Part shown: positions 45,882-53,958 of the stretch, piece after piece
How positions within the stretch are numbered: the stretch's first letter is position 1
Layout: the number at the start of each line of letters is the position of its first letter
Origin: Candidatus Nanosynbacter sp. HMT-352
GTDB lineage: Bacteria > Patescibacteriota > Saccharimonadia > Saccharimonadales > Saccharimonadaceae
Assembly (NCBI RefSeq): GCF_022819385.1
Contig: NZ_CP089290.1
Location: 558,001-622,000 of the forward strand
Reading direction: 5' to 3'
Length of the DNA stretch: 64,000 bases
Program-made: the position numbers and the translations under genes
The notes under the pieces: generated by a model
Seen by the model: the letters and a program-made list of their open reading frames with translations, nothing else
Told to the model about the DNA's origin: nothing
The model's database searches: none

Positions 45882-45930
45882 CTTTTGCTCGAGACTTTCC
45901 TAGGGGCAAAAGAGCCCTTTGGTCTTGAGC
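45882..45930 (+). ncRNA. Cassette 3 leader with two exclusive hairpins
   Basis: CTTTTGC (45882-45888) pairs with GCAAAAG (45906-45912). Alternatively GCTCGAGAC (45887-45895) pairs with GTCTTGAGC (45922-45930) around an inner AGGG/CCCT hairpin. The two cannot coexist fully, so the leader could switch, although no known riboswitch was recognised. Confidence 0.5.
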
Positions 45931-45948
45931 TTCAGTAGAGGAGAGAAC

Positions 45949-46194
45949 ATGAACCCCGTAGTACGAGCAGTTTATTTCATGGGGAACTCGTTTTTGATTA
46001 TTGTTGCACTGCTATCCGCAGTGTGGTGGGTGATTGTCGCCCATCTCTACGTAGCCTACGGACTACCGGCGGCGCTGGCGTTCGCGATGGGGAGCACCAT
46101 ACTCCCCGCCGCGGCCATCGGCATGAAACATCACGACCACCACGACGGGTACGACCACCACGAGGGGTGCAACTCCAGGTGTGACCGTAGGTGA
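45949..46194 (+). CDS. Cassette 3 orphan two-helix membrane protein with His-rich tail
   Basis: An 81-aa protein: two membrane helices (residues about 12-35 and 38-58) and a tail of about 20 residues packed with His, Asp and two Cys (MKHHDHHDGYDHHEGCNSRC), a likely metal-binding end. The ATG at 45949 sits 5 nt after AGGAG. GC content of the coding part is well above that of its neighbours (many GCG, GCC, CCG and GGC codons), so recent acquisition is likely. It lies antisense to the direction of both flanking genes. Confidence 0.7.
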   Translation: MNPVVRAVYFMGNSFLIIVALLSAVWWVIVAHLYVAYGLPAALAFAMGSTILPAAAIGMKHHDHHDGYDHHEGCNSRCDRR

Positions 46195-46203
46195 CACACA
46201 CAA

Positions 46204-46268
46204 CCCGCCAGGACTACCGCTTTGAGGTCTTTAATTGGATCTTGGCAGTAGCTCCTGGCGGGCTTTTT
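46204..46268 (+). terminator. Cassette 3 terminator
   Basis: CCCGCCAGGA-CTAC and GTAG-CTCCTGGCGGG form a 14-bp stem with one bulge, followed by CTTTTT. The T-run touches the stop codon of the transketolase gene on the other strand. Confidence 0.85.
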
Positions 46269-47229
46269 ACTGGAGAAAATTGACAACACTACGAACAATT
46301 GAATCGACATCCAAACCGTGTTTTCGCCACAATTCAGACATTTTGCCAGACTCGCCAAACGCATCATTAACGCCGATTCGTTTCATCTTCACTGGCAAAT
46401 TCTCACTAAGAACTTCTGCCACGCTTGAGCCAAATCCACCAGTAATCTGCCCTTCTTCCGCCGTAATGACGGCTTGGCATTTTTGAGCCGCATCAAGCAC
46501 AGCATCCTCGTCCAGCGGCTTGATTGTCGGAAAATGAATCACTTCCGCCTGAATGTCATATTCATTCGCGAGCTTTTCCGCCGCCAACAGTAATTGATAA
46601 GTCATCACGCTAGTTCCAAACAAGGCAACATCTTTACCGCGCCTCAACGTATAACTTTTTCCAATCTCAAAAGTAGATTGATTCAGGAATAACGCCGTTT
46701 TTTCTCTTGGCAATCTTACGTAGTTTGGGTGTTTATCTCCAGCCATTGCCGCCGCCATTAGCTTGGCCTCATTAGCATCACCGGGCGCCAAAACCACCAT
46801 ATTAGGCAAGCTTCGCATCAGCGCAATATCTTCCAGCATTTGATGCGTCGCACCGTCTGGACCAACATTTAATCCTGCATGAGAACCGACCAGCTTGACC
46901 GGCTGATTATTAAGGCAAATCGTCGTGCGAATCTGCTCCCAGTTGCGACCAGGACTAAACGCCGCATAGCTGGCTGCAAACGGAATATTTCCCATAGCCG
47001 CCAATCCAGACGCCACGGTAACCAAATTCTGTTCCGCCACGCCAACTTCAATTGCCCGCGGTTTCCCGATTTCCTCATAAAACTTACCAAAGCCAACGCT
47101 CTCCATCAAATCCGCACTCAGCGCCACCACCAAATTATTTTTCTTCGCAATATCCACCAAGCCTTCGCCAAAACCAACGCGAATTGCCGCAAGTTCTGAA
47201 TTCTGCCAATTCTCCATTAAGAAACTCAT
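46267..47229 (-). CDS. Transketolase, C-terminal subunit
   Basis: A 320-aa protein carrying the pyrimidine-binding and C-terminal domains of transketolase: the catalytic Glu region VGVAEQNLVTVASGLA, GPDGATHQ and a final domain with GFGSSVAEVL. It works with the product of the next gene upstream as a split enzyme moving two-carbon units in the pentose phosphate pathway. ATGA overlap with the N-terminal subunit gene ensures equal expression. Confidence 0.93.
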   Translation of the reverse strand: MSFLMENWQNSELAAIRVGFGEGLVDIAKKNNLVVALSADLMESVGFGKFYEEIGKPRAIEVGVAEQNLVTVASGLAAMGNIPFAASYAAFSPGRNWEQIRTTICLNNQPVKLVGSHAGLNVGPDGATHQMLEDIALMRSLPNMVVLAPGDANEAKLMAAAMAGDKHPNYVRLPREKTALFLNQSTFEIGKSYTLRRGKDVALFGTSVMTYQLLLAAEKLANEYDIQAEVIHFPTIKPLDEDAVLDAAQKCQAVITAEEGQITGGFGSSVAEVLSENLPVKMKRIGVNDAFGESGKMSELWRKHGLDVDSIVRSVVNFLQ

Positions 47230-48062
47230 TTGCCGCCTCCTTCACTCAATTGAACAAGCGCCCGCTCCGCCTCCTCGGCGTTTGGAGATTTTCCATGCCA
47301 ATGGTAATCATATTCCATAAAATCAACGCCACGACCAGGAATTGTATGCGCGATTATCACGCTTGGCTGCCGAGAATTCTTTGCTTTATCAATCGCCTGA
47401 ATTATTGCCGAATAATTATGTCCGTCAATTTCCTGCGCCCCCCAGCCAAAACTTCGCCATTTATCCGCCAAATCACCTAACGGCATCACCTTTTCCGTAT
47501 CGCCACCAATCTGAATATTATTTCTATCAACAATCGCAATTAAATTCGCCAGATTATATTTTTTCGCAAACATCACTGCTTCCCAAACATTCCCTTCATC
47601 AAGCTCGCCATCGCCCAAACTACAGTAAACGAATCGCTCAGGATTACCACCCAAATATTGCAATGAATACGCCATGCCGGCCGCCTGACTTAGACCGCAT
47701 CCCAGAGGACCGCTAGTCGTTTCAATTCCCGGTAAACTGCCGCGTTCTGGATGGCCTTGAAGCTTGGAACCAAATTTTCGCAGATTAGCCAACTCTTTTT
47801 TGTCAAAAAATCCTCGCTCCGCCAGCGTCGCATATAAAAGTGGCGCATAATGACCGTTGCTCATTACGAAAATATCCCGATCCTCCCAATTAGGATTCTC
47901 AGGATCTAGTTGCATGGCGTGAAAATACAAAACCACCATAACGTCAGCAAAACCCAAACACCCAGCAGAATGCCCTGAACCAGCCGCTGATAATTCGCGA
48001 ATAACAGACTTTCGCAATTGTTGCGATATTTTCTTCAATTTCGCTATTTGATCGATATTCAT
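47226..48062 (-). CDS. Transketolase, N-terminal subunit
   Basis: A 278-aa thiamine-diphosphate-binding half of transketolase: HSAGCLGFADVMVVLYFH, GHYAPLLYATLAE, and the ThDP motif GDGELDEGNVWEA...NNIQIGG. Third gene of the rpiB-rpe-tkt-tkt operon. TAATG overlap with rpe. Confidence 0.93.
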   Translation of the reverse strand: MNIDQIAKLKKISQQLRKSVIRELSAAGSGHSAGCLGFADVMVVLYFHAMQLDPENPNWEDRDIFVMSNGHYAPLLYATLAERGFFDKKELANLRKFGSKLQGHPERGSLPGIETTSGPLGCGLSQAAGMAYSLQYLGGNPERFVYCSLGDGELDEGNVWEAVMFAKKYNLANLIAIVDRNNIQIGGDTEKVMPLGDLADKWRSFGWGAQEIDGHNYSAIIQAIDKAKNSRQPSVIIAHTIPGRGVDFMEYDYHWHGKSPNAEEAERALVQLSEGGGK

Positions 48063-48712
48063 TAAAGCACGCTCGTTTTATTAATCTCCTGCTGCAATCT
48101 GGAGAAAATAGCGCGCGGATCTGACGATTTCTGAATAACGCCGCCAACATTCAGAACGTTAACGCCGCCCTGAACTAGGCTGTATGCATTATCTATAGAC
48201 ACTCCGCCGTCCCATCCGATTTCTACATTTGGATTAATAGCTTTAATAAGTCGTATTTTTTCTAGCTGCATAAGACTAGCAGTTCCGCCAAATCGCCCCA
48301 ACTCACCGCTAAAAATCATCACATGATCTGCTATTTTTATCAATTCCTCAACCGTTCGCGGAACCGTCGGCTTTAATAGAGCTAATCCCGCCATAATTCC
48401 AGCTTGACGAATCTGCATAAGCGCGGTTTTTACGTCACCAGTAGCCTCTGCGTGAATAATAATCATATGCGGCCTTAAGGCAATCAACTTCGGAACATAT
48501 TCGGCAACATCATTAACCATTGCGTGAATATCAATCATCCAACCCTCCGGCGCCCACAATTCAGGAATGCCAACAGTAAGCGTTGGAGCAAATTCGCCAT
48601 CAGAAATATCAATATGCACACGCTCAACAAGCCCAGTTATTTTATTAACCTGCTCTTTGTATTGTTCGGCATTTTCCGCCAAAATTGCTGGTGCGATTAC
48701 AGAATTACTCAT
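48062..48712 (-). CDS. rpe: Ribulose-phosphate 3-epimerase-like protein
   Basis: A 216-aa TIM barrel. VHIDISDGEFAP matches the metal-binding VDVMDGxFVP block of Rpe in altered form, IHAMVNDVAEYV holds the next His, and EIGWDGGVSIDNA is the second catalytic Asp block. IIHAEA corresponds to the family's HxE site. Sequence is diverged but all catalytic blocks are present, and its place between rpiB and transketolase supports the interconversion of ribulose 5-P and xylulose 5-P. Confidence 0.85.
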   Translation of the reverse strand: MSNSVIAPAILAENAEQYKEQVNKITGLVERVHIDISDGEFAPTLTVGIPELWAPEGWMIDIHAMVNDVAEYVPKLIALRPHMIIIHAEATGDVKTALMQIRQAGIMAGLALLKPTVPRTVEELIKIADHVMIFSGELGRFGGTASLMQLEKIRLIKAINPNVEIGWDGGVSIDNAYSLVQGGVNVLNVGGVIQKSSDPRAIFSRLQQEINKTSVL

Positions 48713-49161
48713 GACAATTCATCCAACTGCGCATTACGCCTATTAAATCGTGGGGCATTCGCATAAGGGGTGTTCAGCCACGTTTCCACAATTCCCTTCC
48801 ATGCCGATTCGTTATCTTCCAAAACTCGCGCTGGCAAACATAGAACATTCGAATCGTTATCTTGGCGCGTCATTTTTGCCTCAAACGCATCCCAAATCAC
48901 ACTGGCACGAATTCCTTTGAATCGGTTCGCTGCCATACACATTCCTTGACCGCCACCGCAAATTAATATCGCGCGCGGATCTTTGCTATCATCGCCAATA
49001 ACCTTCAACGCCGCCGCCTGCGCGAATTGCGGAAAATCGTCATCAGGATTTAATTCTACACCGCCAACGTCTTGAACGTCATAGCCATTCTTAACCAAAT
49101 AGGCAAAAACTTTTTCTTTCAACATAAAGCCACGATGGTCAGATCCGAGGTAGATTTTCAT
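48709..49161 (-). CDS. rpiB: Ribose 5-phosphate isomerase B
   Basis: A 150-aa RpiB/LacAB-type isomerase. LGSDHRGFMLKEKV holds the phosphate and substrate residues, and ICGGGQGMCMAANRFKGIRAS the anion hole with the catalytic Cys. It links ribose 5-P and ribulose 5-P. First gene of the pentose-phosphate operon, with a 4-nt overlap to rpe. Together with transketolase and aldolase this lets the cell turn sugars into ribose without an oxidative branch in the window. Confidence 0.92.
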   Translation of the reverse strand: MKIYLGSDHRGFMLKEKVFAYLVKNGYDVQDVGGVELNPDDDFPQFAQAAALKVIGDDSKDPRAILICGGGQGMCMAANRFKGIRASVIWDAFEAKMTRQDNDSNVLCLPARVLEDNESAWKGIVETWLNTPYANAPRFNRRNAQLDELS

Positions 49162-49236
49162 AATTTTAGTATAAGCGTTTTCGGTGATTTTTGCAAGGAA
49201 AAGTTGGGTATTTTATCAGAGGCAGAGTGTAGCTAT

Positions 49237-49278
49237 TTGACAAAAAGTATTGACATTTCGCGGCTGGTATGATATATA
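49237..49278 (+). promoter_or_regulatory. Cassette 4 promoter with upstream TTGACA repeat
   Basis: TTGACA (49250-49255), 17 bp, TATATA (49273-49278), with a further TTGACA at 49237-49242. The 13-nt spacing and flanking bases match cassette 1. Confidence 0.75.
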
Positions 49279-49285
49279 TATATCA

Positions 49286-49362
49286 GCTTTTCAAACCGTG
49301 AAAAGCAACTAACCGGGGAGTTCACCCCGGTTGAGGTCGCGGTTCTGAAAGGCCGCACCTCA
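49286..49362 (+). ncRNA. Cassette 4 leader with three stem-loops in tandem
   Basis: GCTTTTC/GAAAAGC (49286-49306) starts at the presumed 5' end. AACCGGGG/CCCCGGTT follows (49311-49332), then TGAGGT-C-GCGG/CCGC-ACCTCA (49332-49362). All three are near perfect, so the leader is almost wholly double-stranded before the AGGAGG site. Confidence 0.6.
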
Positions 49363-49386
49363 AAATTTTCTCTAGGAGGGAAAATA

Positions 49387-49728
49387 ATGTCCACTACTCG
49401 TAGTACGATCGTCATTATCCTGCTTGCCCTGTTCGGGTTGACCGGGTTGACCGGATGTGCAGACGTCAGCGACGTCTGGTCTCAGGATTTGGTCAAGGCG
49501 GGGTTCACCGACCCCGTCCCCATCAAGGGTACGGGGGAAGCCTCGAATACCATTATGGCCTCAGCGGGCGATTGTCGGATTCGGTTTGTCATCGACAGGC
49601 AAACCGACGCAATCTATGCGGAGGTTCCGGGAAGTGATATCTCTGACGAACCCTCATTCGTGAGGAGTCCGTCACTCGAAGTCTTGAGGCAGGACGAGAG
49701 GTTTTCGTCCTGCTTCGGAGAAGATTGA
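49387..49728 (+). CDS. Cassette 4 orphan lipoprotein
   Basis: A 113-aa predicted lipoprotein. A signal peptide with hydrophobic core (IVIILLALFGL) ends in the lipobox LTGC, so the mature protein of about 90 residues would be lipid-anchored outside the membrane. It has two further Cys (GDCRIRF and SSCFGED) that could form a disulfide. No family recognised. GC content is clearly above the neighbouring rpiB and GAPDH genes. A GGAGGG site is 6-7 nt before the ATG. Confidence 0.75.
   Translation: MSTTRSTIVIILLALFGLTGLTGCADVSDVWSQDLVKAGFTDPVPIKGTGEASNTIMASAGDCRIRFVIDRQTDAIYAEVPGSDISDEPSFVRSPSLEVLRQDERFSSCFGED
49689..49713 (+). repeat. Inverted repeat inside the cassette 4 coding end
   Basis: GCAGGACGA and TCGTCCTGC (9 bp, perfect) lie within the last 40 coding bases, adding a hairpin upstream of the terminator. 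Confidence 0.6.
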
Positions 49729-49791
49729 GGCGCCGCGCCAGCAGAAGGCGCGCTAAGATAAATATTCTGTAAAAGCGCCAAATTCCGGCGT

Positions 49792-49818
49792 CCCCGCACC
49801 ACCACGGTGCGGGGTTAT
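49792..49818 (+). terminator. Cassette 4 terminator
   Basis: CCCCGCACC-ACCAC-GGTGCGGGG is a perfect 9-bp stem followed by TTATTT. It sits 20 nt from the GAPDH stop codon. Confidence 0.85.
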
Positions 49819-49838
49819 TTCCTTTTTGGAAGATGGCC

Positions 49839-50861
49839 TTATTCACTCTTTTTCAGATAATACGCCACATCCGCCACTAATTCAACCAGCCGGTTGGAAT
49901 AGCCCCACTCATTGTCATACCAAACCATAACCTTGATCAAATTACCACCAACAACCTTCGTCAGCGGCAAGTCGACAACCCCAGAATGCGAATTACCAAT
50001 GAAGTCGCGACTAACTAAAGGCTCTTCAGAAACGCCCAGAATACCCTGGTAAAAATTACTTTGTGCAGCTTTTTTGAAGGCTTCATTTACTTGCTCGACA
50101 GTCACATCTTTCCTGAGAAGCGCCGTCACATCACTAAGCGACACCACTGGAGTCGGTACGCGCACACTAAGTCCATCGAATTTTCCAGTCAGCTGCGGCA
50201 AGGTCTTAGTTACAGCAATTGCAGCGCCAGTCGTAGTTGGCACCATATTCTCAGCAGCGTTACGACCTTCCCTGAGATCCTTAGATGGCGCATCCTGTAA
50301 CCTCTGGCTGGCCGTATAACTGTGAACAGTTGTCAGCATCGACTTTTCGACACCAAACTCTGCGTCCAAAATCGCCATAACCGCACCCAAAGAATTAGTC
50401 GTACAACTAGCATTAGACACGATTGGCGTCGCGTTTTTTACCTTGTCATCGTTAGTTCCTAAAACAATTGTATCGACTCCCTCAGACTTCGTCGGACCAC
50501 TGATAACTACACGTTTTGCGCCAGCTGTTAAGTGCTTGCCCGCGCCATCTTTATCAGTGAAAAATCCTGTTGATTCAATCACCACATCAATTCCCAAATC
50601 TCGCCACGGCAGATTTTCTGGATCTTTCTCAGCCAGCACCTTAACCGACTTACCTTCAATAATCAGCTCGTTTTCCGTAAAATCAACTTGACGTCCGTAC
50701 TCGCCGTAATTGCTATCATGCTTCAACAAATACGCCAATGTTTTTGTGTCAGTCAAATCATTGATAGCGACAATCTCCAAATCGCTTCTTTCATTAGCAA
50801 TCTTAAACGCATTGCGTCCGATTCGCCCGAAGCCGTTAATTGCTATTCTCGTTACAGCCAT
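49839..50861 (-). CDS. gap: Glyceraldehyde-3-phosphate dehydrogenase
   Basis: A 340-aa GAPDH oxidising glyceraldehyde 3-P with NAD and phosphate. It has INGFGRIGR (NAD fold), the catalytic SNASCTTN with Cys, and later YDNEWGYSNR. Full length. A GGAGGG ribosome site precedes the ATG, and TATAAT (about 50 nt upstream) drives it away from the divergent RelA/SpoT gene. Confidence 0.96.
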   Translation of the reverse strand: MAVTRIAINGFGRIGRNAFKIANERSDLEIVAINDLTDTKTLAYLLKHDSNYGEYGRQVDFTENELIIEGKSVKVLAEKDPENLPWRDLGIDVVIESTGFFTDKDGAGKHLTAGAKRVVISGPTKSEGVDTIVLGTNDDKVKNATPIVSNASCTTNSLGAVMAILDAEFGVEKSMLTTVHSYTASQRLQDAPSKDLREGRNAAENMVPTTTGAAIAVTKTLPQLTGKFDGLSVRVPTPVVSLSDVTALLRKDVTVEQVNEAFKKAAQSNFYQGILGVSEEPLVSRDFIGNSHSGVVDLPLTKVVGGNLIKVMVWYDNEWGYSNRLVELVADVAYYLKKSE

Positions 50862-50931
50862 ATCGCCCTCCCTGTTAGATATTTTCGCTTTAGCTTTTCT
50901 TAATTATACTACAAAGTTGTATAATATAAAC

Positions 50932-52449
50932 ATGACGCGCGAAGAGTTATTGTCAATTGCTAAGCAAAAATACGACGAAGTGCCAGTATTGGTTTTAGCG
51001 AGCGCAATCGATTACGCCACGGAAAAGCATGCCGGACAAAAGCGCAAAAGTGGCGAACCTTATATCAATCACCCATTGGCGGTGGCGGGAATTCTGATTG
51101 AATGGGGCATGGATATTGATACGGTCGTGGCGGGAGTTCTGCACGACACAGTCGAAGATACCGACGCAACTTTAGACGATTTGGAAAGTTTGTTTGGACG
51201 CGATGTGGCGTTTCTGGTGGATGGCGTAACTAAAGTTTCACAAGCTCGTGCCGGAATGCGAAATTTGGATAGTTATTTACCACACACGAAGGACAATTTG
51301 ACCAAGTTGATGATTGCCGTGGGTGAAGATGTGCGCGTGATAATTATCAAGCTAGCCGACCGCCTGCACAATATGCGAACCTTGCAATTTATGACGCCAG
51401 AAAAGCAGAAAAAAATTGCCAGAGAGACAATTGAGGTTTTTGCGCCGCTGGCCGACCGCTTAAATATGGGACGAGTTCGTGTTCAATTGGAGGAGCTGAG
51501 CTTTAGATATTTGATGCCGAAAGCTTTTCAAGAAACCAAAAATTTAATGGACAGTCGACTGAAAAAATCGCAACGAAAATTGGATCACGTTCGCCGCGAA
51601 GTTGAAGCGCGACTGAAGGCAGAAAAGCTGGTTTTCCAGATGGACGGACGCGTTAAGAGCGTTTATAGCTTGTTTAAGAAATTGGACAAAGTTGGCGATA
51701 TTGATAAGATCTATGATTTGATTGCCCTAAGAATAATTGTCGATGATTTATCGACTGGATATTTGGTTCTGGGGATTTTACATGATATGTATCAGCCGAT
51801 GTACGAGAGGATTAAGGATTACGTTGCCAATCCAAAGCCAAATGGCTATCAAAGTCTTCACACAACCGTACAAACACCAAGTGGGCAAATTGTTGAATTC
51901 CAGATTCGAACCAAAGAAATGCACGAATACGCCGAGCGTGGATTAGCGGCTAGTTTCCATTATAATGAGCAAAAATTGACCGACGCCTATAAAAAAGGAA
52001 AAATCGGAACTATGCCAGCCGATTTGTCATGGATTCGCGAGCTTCAAGAAGCCGCCGCTTTAATTAGCGAAGGAAAGCGATTCGACTCCAACAAATTCCG
52101 AATGAAGCTGTTTTCTGATAGGATTTTCGTGTACTCACCAAAGGGCGACATTTACGATTTGCCTCGCGGAGCATTTCCCCTGGATTATGCCTACCGAATT
52201 CACTCCGACATTGCGGCGCGCGCAAGTGGATTTAAGATCAATGGCGTAATGAAGCCATTCAATTACAAATTACAGCACGGCGACACAATTGAAGTCTTAA
52301 CAAGCAAGTCCGCTCGTCCAAAACCAGATTGGCGAGACGTCATAATTACGCCACACGCCAAAGATAAATTACGCTTACAATTATCCCACTCAAACGGCAT
52401 CTTACAACAATTAACTGGCGGCGTTTCCTCGTTCTTCCGACACAAGTAA
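50932..52449 (+). CDS. RelA/SpoT homologue (ppGpp synthetase/hydrolase)
   Basis: A 505-aa RSH protein making and breaking (p)ppGpp. The hydrolase HD domain has HPLAVAGIL, GVLHDTVEDTDAT and KLADRLHNMRTL; the synthetase has DGRVKSVYSLFKKL, YDLIALRIIV and NGYQSLHTTV; a TGS domain ends the protein (FVYSPKGDIYDLPRGAFPLD). The C-terminal zinc-finger and ACT domains of full RSH enzymes are missing, so sensing is reduced. The ATG at 50932 is chosen over longer frame options because TATAAT ends 6 nt upstream. Confidence 0.93.
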   Translation: MTREELLSIAKQKYDEVPVLVLASAIDYATEKHAGQKRKSGEPYINHPLAVAGILIEWGMDIDTVVAGVLHDTVEDTDATLDDLESLFGRDVAFLVDGVTKVSQARAGMRNLDSYLPHTKDNLTKLMIAVGEDVRVIIIKLADRLHNMRTLQFMTPEKQKKIARETIEVFAPLADRLNMGRVRVQLEELSFRYLMPKAFQETKNLMDSRLKKSQRKLDHVRREVEARLKAEKLVFQMDGRVKSVYSLFKKLDKVGDIDKIYDLIALRIIVDDLSTGYLVLGILHDMYQPMYERIKDYVANPKPNGYQSLHTTVQTPSGQIVEFQIRTKEMHEYAERGLAASFHYNEQKLTDAYKKGKIGTMPADLSWIRELQEAAALISEGKRFDSNKFRMKLFSDRIFVYSPKGDIYDLPRGAFPLDYAYRIHSDIAARASGFKINGVMKPFNYKLQHGDTIEVLTSKSARPKPDWRDVIITPHAKDKLRLQLSHSNGILQQLTGGVSSFFRHK

Positions 52450-52491
52450 CGCTCGCCAGTCTCTCGGTTTTAATCAATAATCAAACGCGAT

Positions 52492-53022
52492 TTATTTTTC
52501 ATTCCAACGAGTAATTGACTCGCGGATGATTTGCTTTGCTCTTTCTACGTCGCCGAATCCCTTGACTACTGTTGAGCCAGGCTTCTTCAAATCCTTGTAG
52601 TGATTGAAGTGGTGCTCAATTTGCTTCAACAATTGTGGAGGTAGGTCTTCTAGTGAGTTGATTGCGTTGCCAGTGTTTCGGTCGTCGGCTGGCACAACGA
52701 TAACCTTGTCGTCAACTTCATTGTCGTCAACAAATTCCAACACGCCGATAACTTTTGCTTCCATAAAAATACCGGTTGTCAGCGGTTCGTCGGTGATAAT
52801 TAGCGCGTCCAATTCGTCGCCATCTTCATCCAAAGTCTGCGGAATGAAACCGTAGTTTGTTGGCTTTGCGAAAATAGCTGGCTCAACACGGTCCAACTGC
52901 ATCACTGCAAGCTCGCGGTTCCACTCAATTTTATGACTTGATCCCTGTGGAATCTCAACAACTACATTCACGATGCCATTTTCGACATCACCAGGTGTTA
53001 AAATTTGATTAAAATCTGCCAT
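52492..53022 (-). CDS. ppa: Inorganic pyrophosphatase
   Basis: A 176-aa family I pyrophosphatase. EIPQGSSHKIEWN, YGFIPQTLDEDGDELDALI (with the DxDxxD metal acids) and VIVVPADDRNT mark the active site. It drives biosynthetic reactions by removing PPi. A 42-nt gap follows the convergent RSH gene. It is the last gene of the pheT-FKBP-TrxB-like-ppa run. Confidence 0.95.
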   Translation of the reverse strand: MADFNQILTPGDVENGIVNVVVEIPQGSSHKIEWNRELAVMQLDRVEPAIFAKPTNYGFIPQTLDEDGDELDALIITDEPLTTGIFMEAKVIGVLEFVDDNEVDDKVIVVPADDRNTGNAINSLEDLPPQLLKQIEHHFNHYKDLKKPGSTVVKGFGDVERAKQIIRESITRWNEK

Positions 53023-53025
53023 TTT

Positions 53026-53958
53026 TTACTCCTCTCTGGCTTTTTCTTGTAAATATTCACGAATCTGCAGCGCCGCCACCGCACCTTCACCAACCGCCGA
53101 AGCGATTTGCATAGTTGCCCCCGAGCGCACATCGCCAGAAGCAAAAACACCAGGAATATTAGTGTGCAGGTGTTCGTCAGTAATGATGTGTCCGCCTAAA
53201 TCCAACTCAACGTCCGAATTTGTCAGGAATTGCGTGTTCGGAATTAGCCCGATAAATACGAATAATCCGTCAGCAGTAAATTCTTTCTGCTCGCCGTTTT
53301 GGGTCGATTTAACGCCGTAAAATTTATCGTCCTTGACAATAATTTCATCAGTCGTTGCGCCGATGTGAACGGTAATTTTTCCATCATCGACATACTTCTG
53401 CAAATCTTTTTGCAAAATGTCACTAGCACGCAATTTACTGCGAACCAACAGATCAATATGGCTAGCGTATCGCGTCAAAAATATCGCTTCTTGCACTGCT
53501 GAGTTTCCGCCACCGACAACGATTAGATTCTTATCACGATAAAACGCGCCGTCGCAAGTCGCACAGTAATGCACGCCTCGACCATATAATTCGTCTTCGC
53601 CCGGAACGCCTAATTTGCGGTGATTCGAGCCAGTCGCCAGCAAAACTGACTTCGCGCGGACAGATTGACCGTCAATTGTCAGCTCCAATTCGCCATCAAC
53701 TTGCTTCAATTCTGTCACGTCACCATACTCAATCTTCGCACCAAATCGCTCCGCCTGTTGTTGCAATTCAGACGCCAACTTCATTCCAGTAACACCTTCA
53801 GCAAATCCAGGATAATTGTCAATTTGATCAGTAATCGCCGCCATTCCGCCGACCACGCCACGCTCATATAACGTCGTGTCAACATCTTCGCGCGACAAGT
53901 AAATTGCCGCCGTTAACGCGCTTGGACCAGCGCCAACAATAATAACATCTTTAGACAT
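53026..53958 (-). CDS. trxB: Thioredoxin reductase-like flavoenzyme
   Basis: A 310-aa FAD/NAD(P)H-dependent reductase. VGAGPSALTAAIYLSRE binds FAD, the redox-active CATC (HYCATCDGAF) is intact, VVGGGNSAVQEA binds NADPH, and the C-terminal GDVRSGATMQIASAVGEGAVAA closes the FAD site. Short TrxB length. It overlaps the FKBP gene by 8 nt and lies 3 nt from ppa. Confidence 0.92.
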   Translation of the reverse strand: MSKDVIIVGAGPSALTAAIYLSREDVDTTLYERGVVGGMAAITDQIDNYPGFAEGVTGMKLASELQQQAERFGAKIEYGDVTELKQVDGELELTIDGQSVRAKSVLLATGSNHRKLGVPGEDELYGRGVHYCATCDGAFYRDKNLIVVGGGNSAVQEAIFLTRYASHIDLLVRSKLRASDILQKDLQKYVDDGKITVHIGATTDEIIVKDDKFYGVKSTQNGEQKEFTADGLFVFIGLIPNTQFLTNSDVELDLGGHIITDEHLHTNIPGVFASGDVRSGATMQIASAVGEGAVAALQIREYLQEKAREE

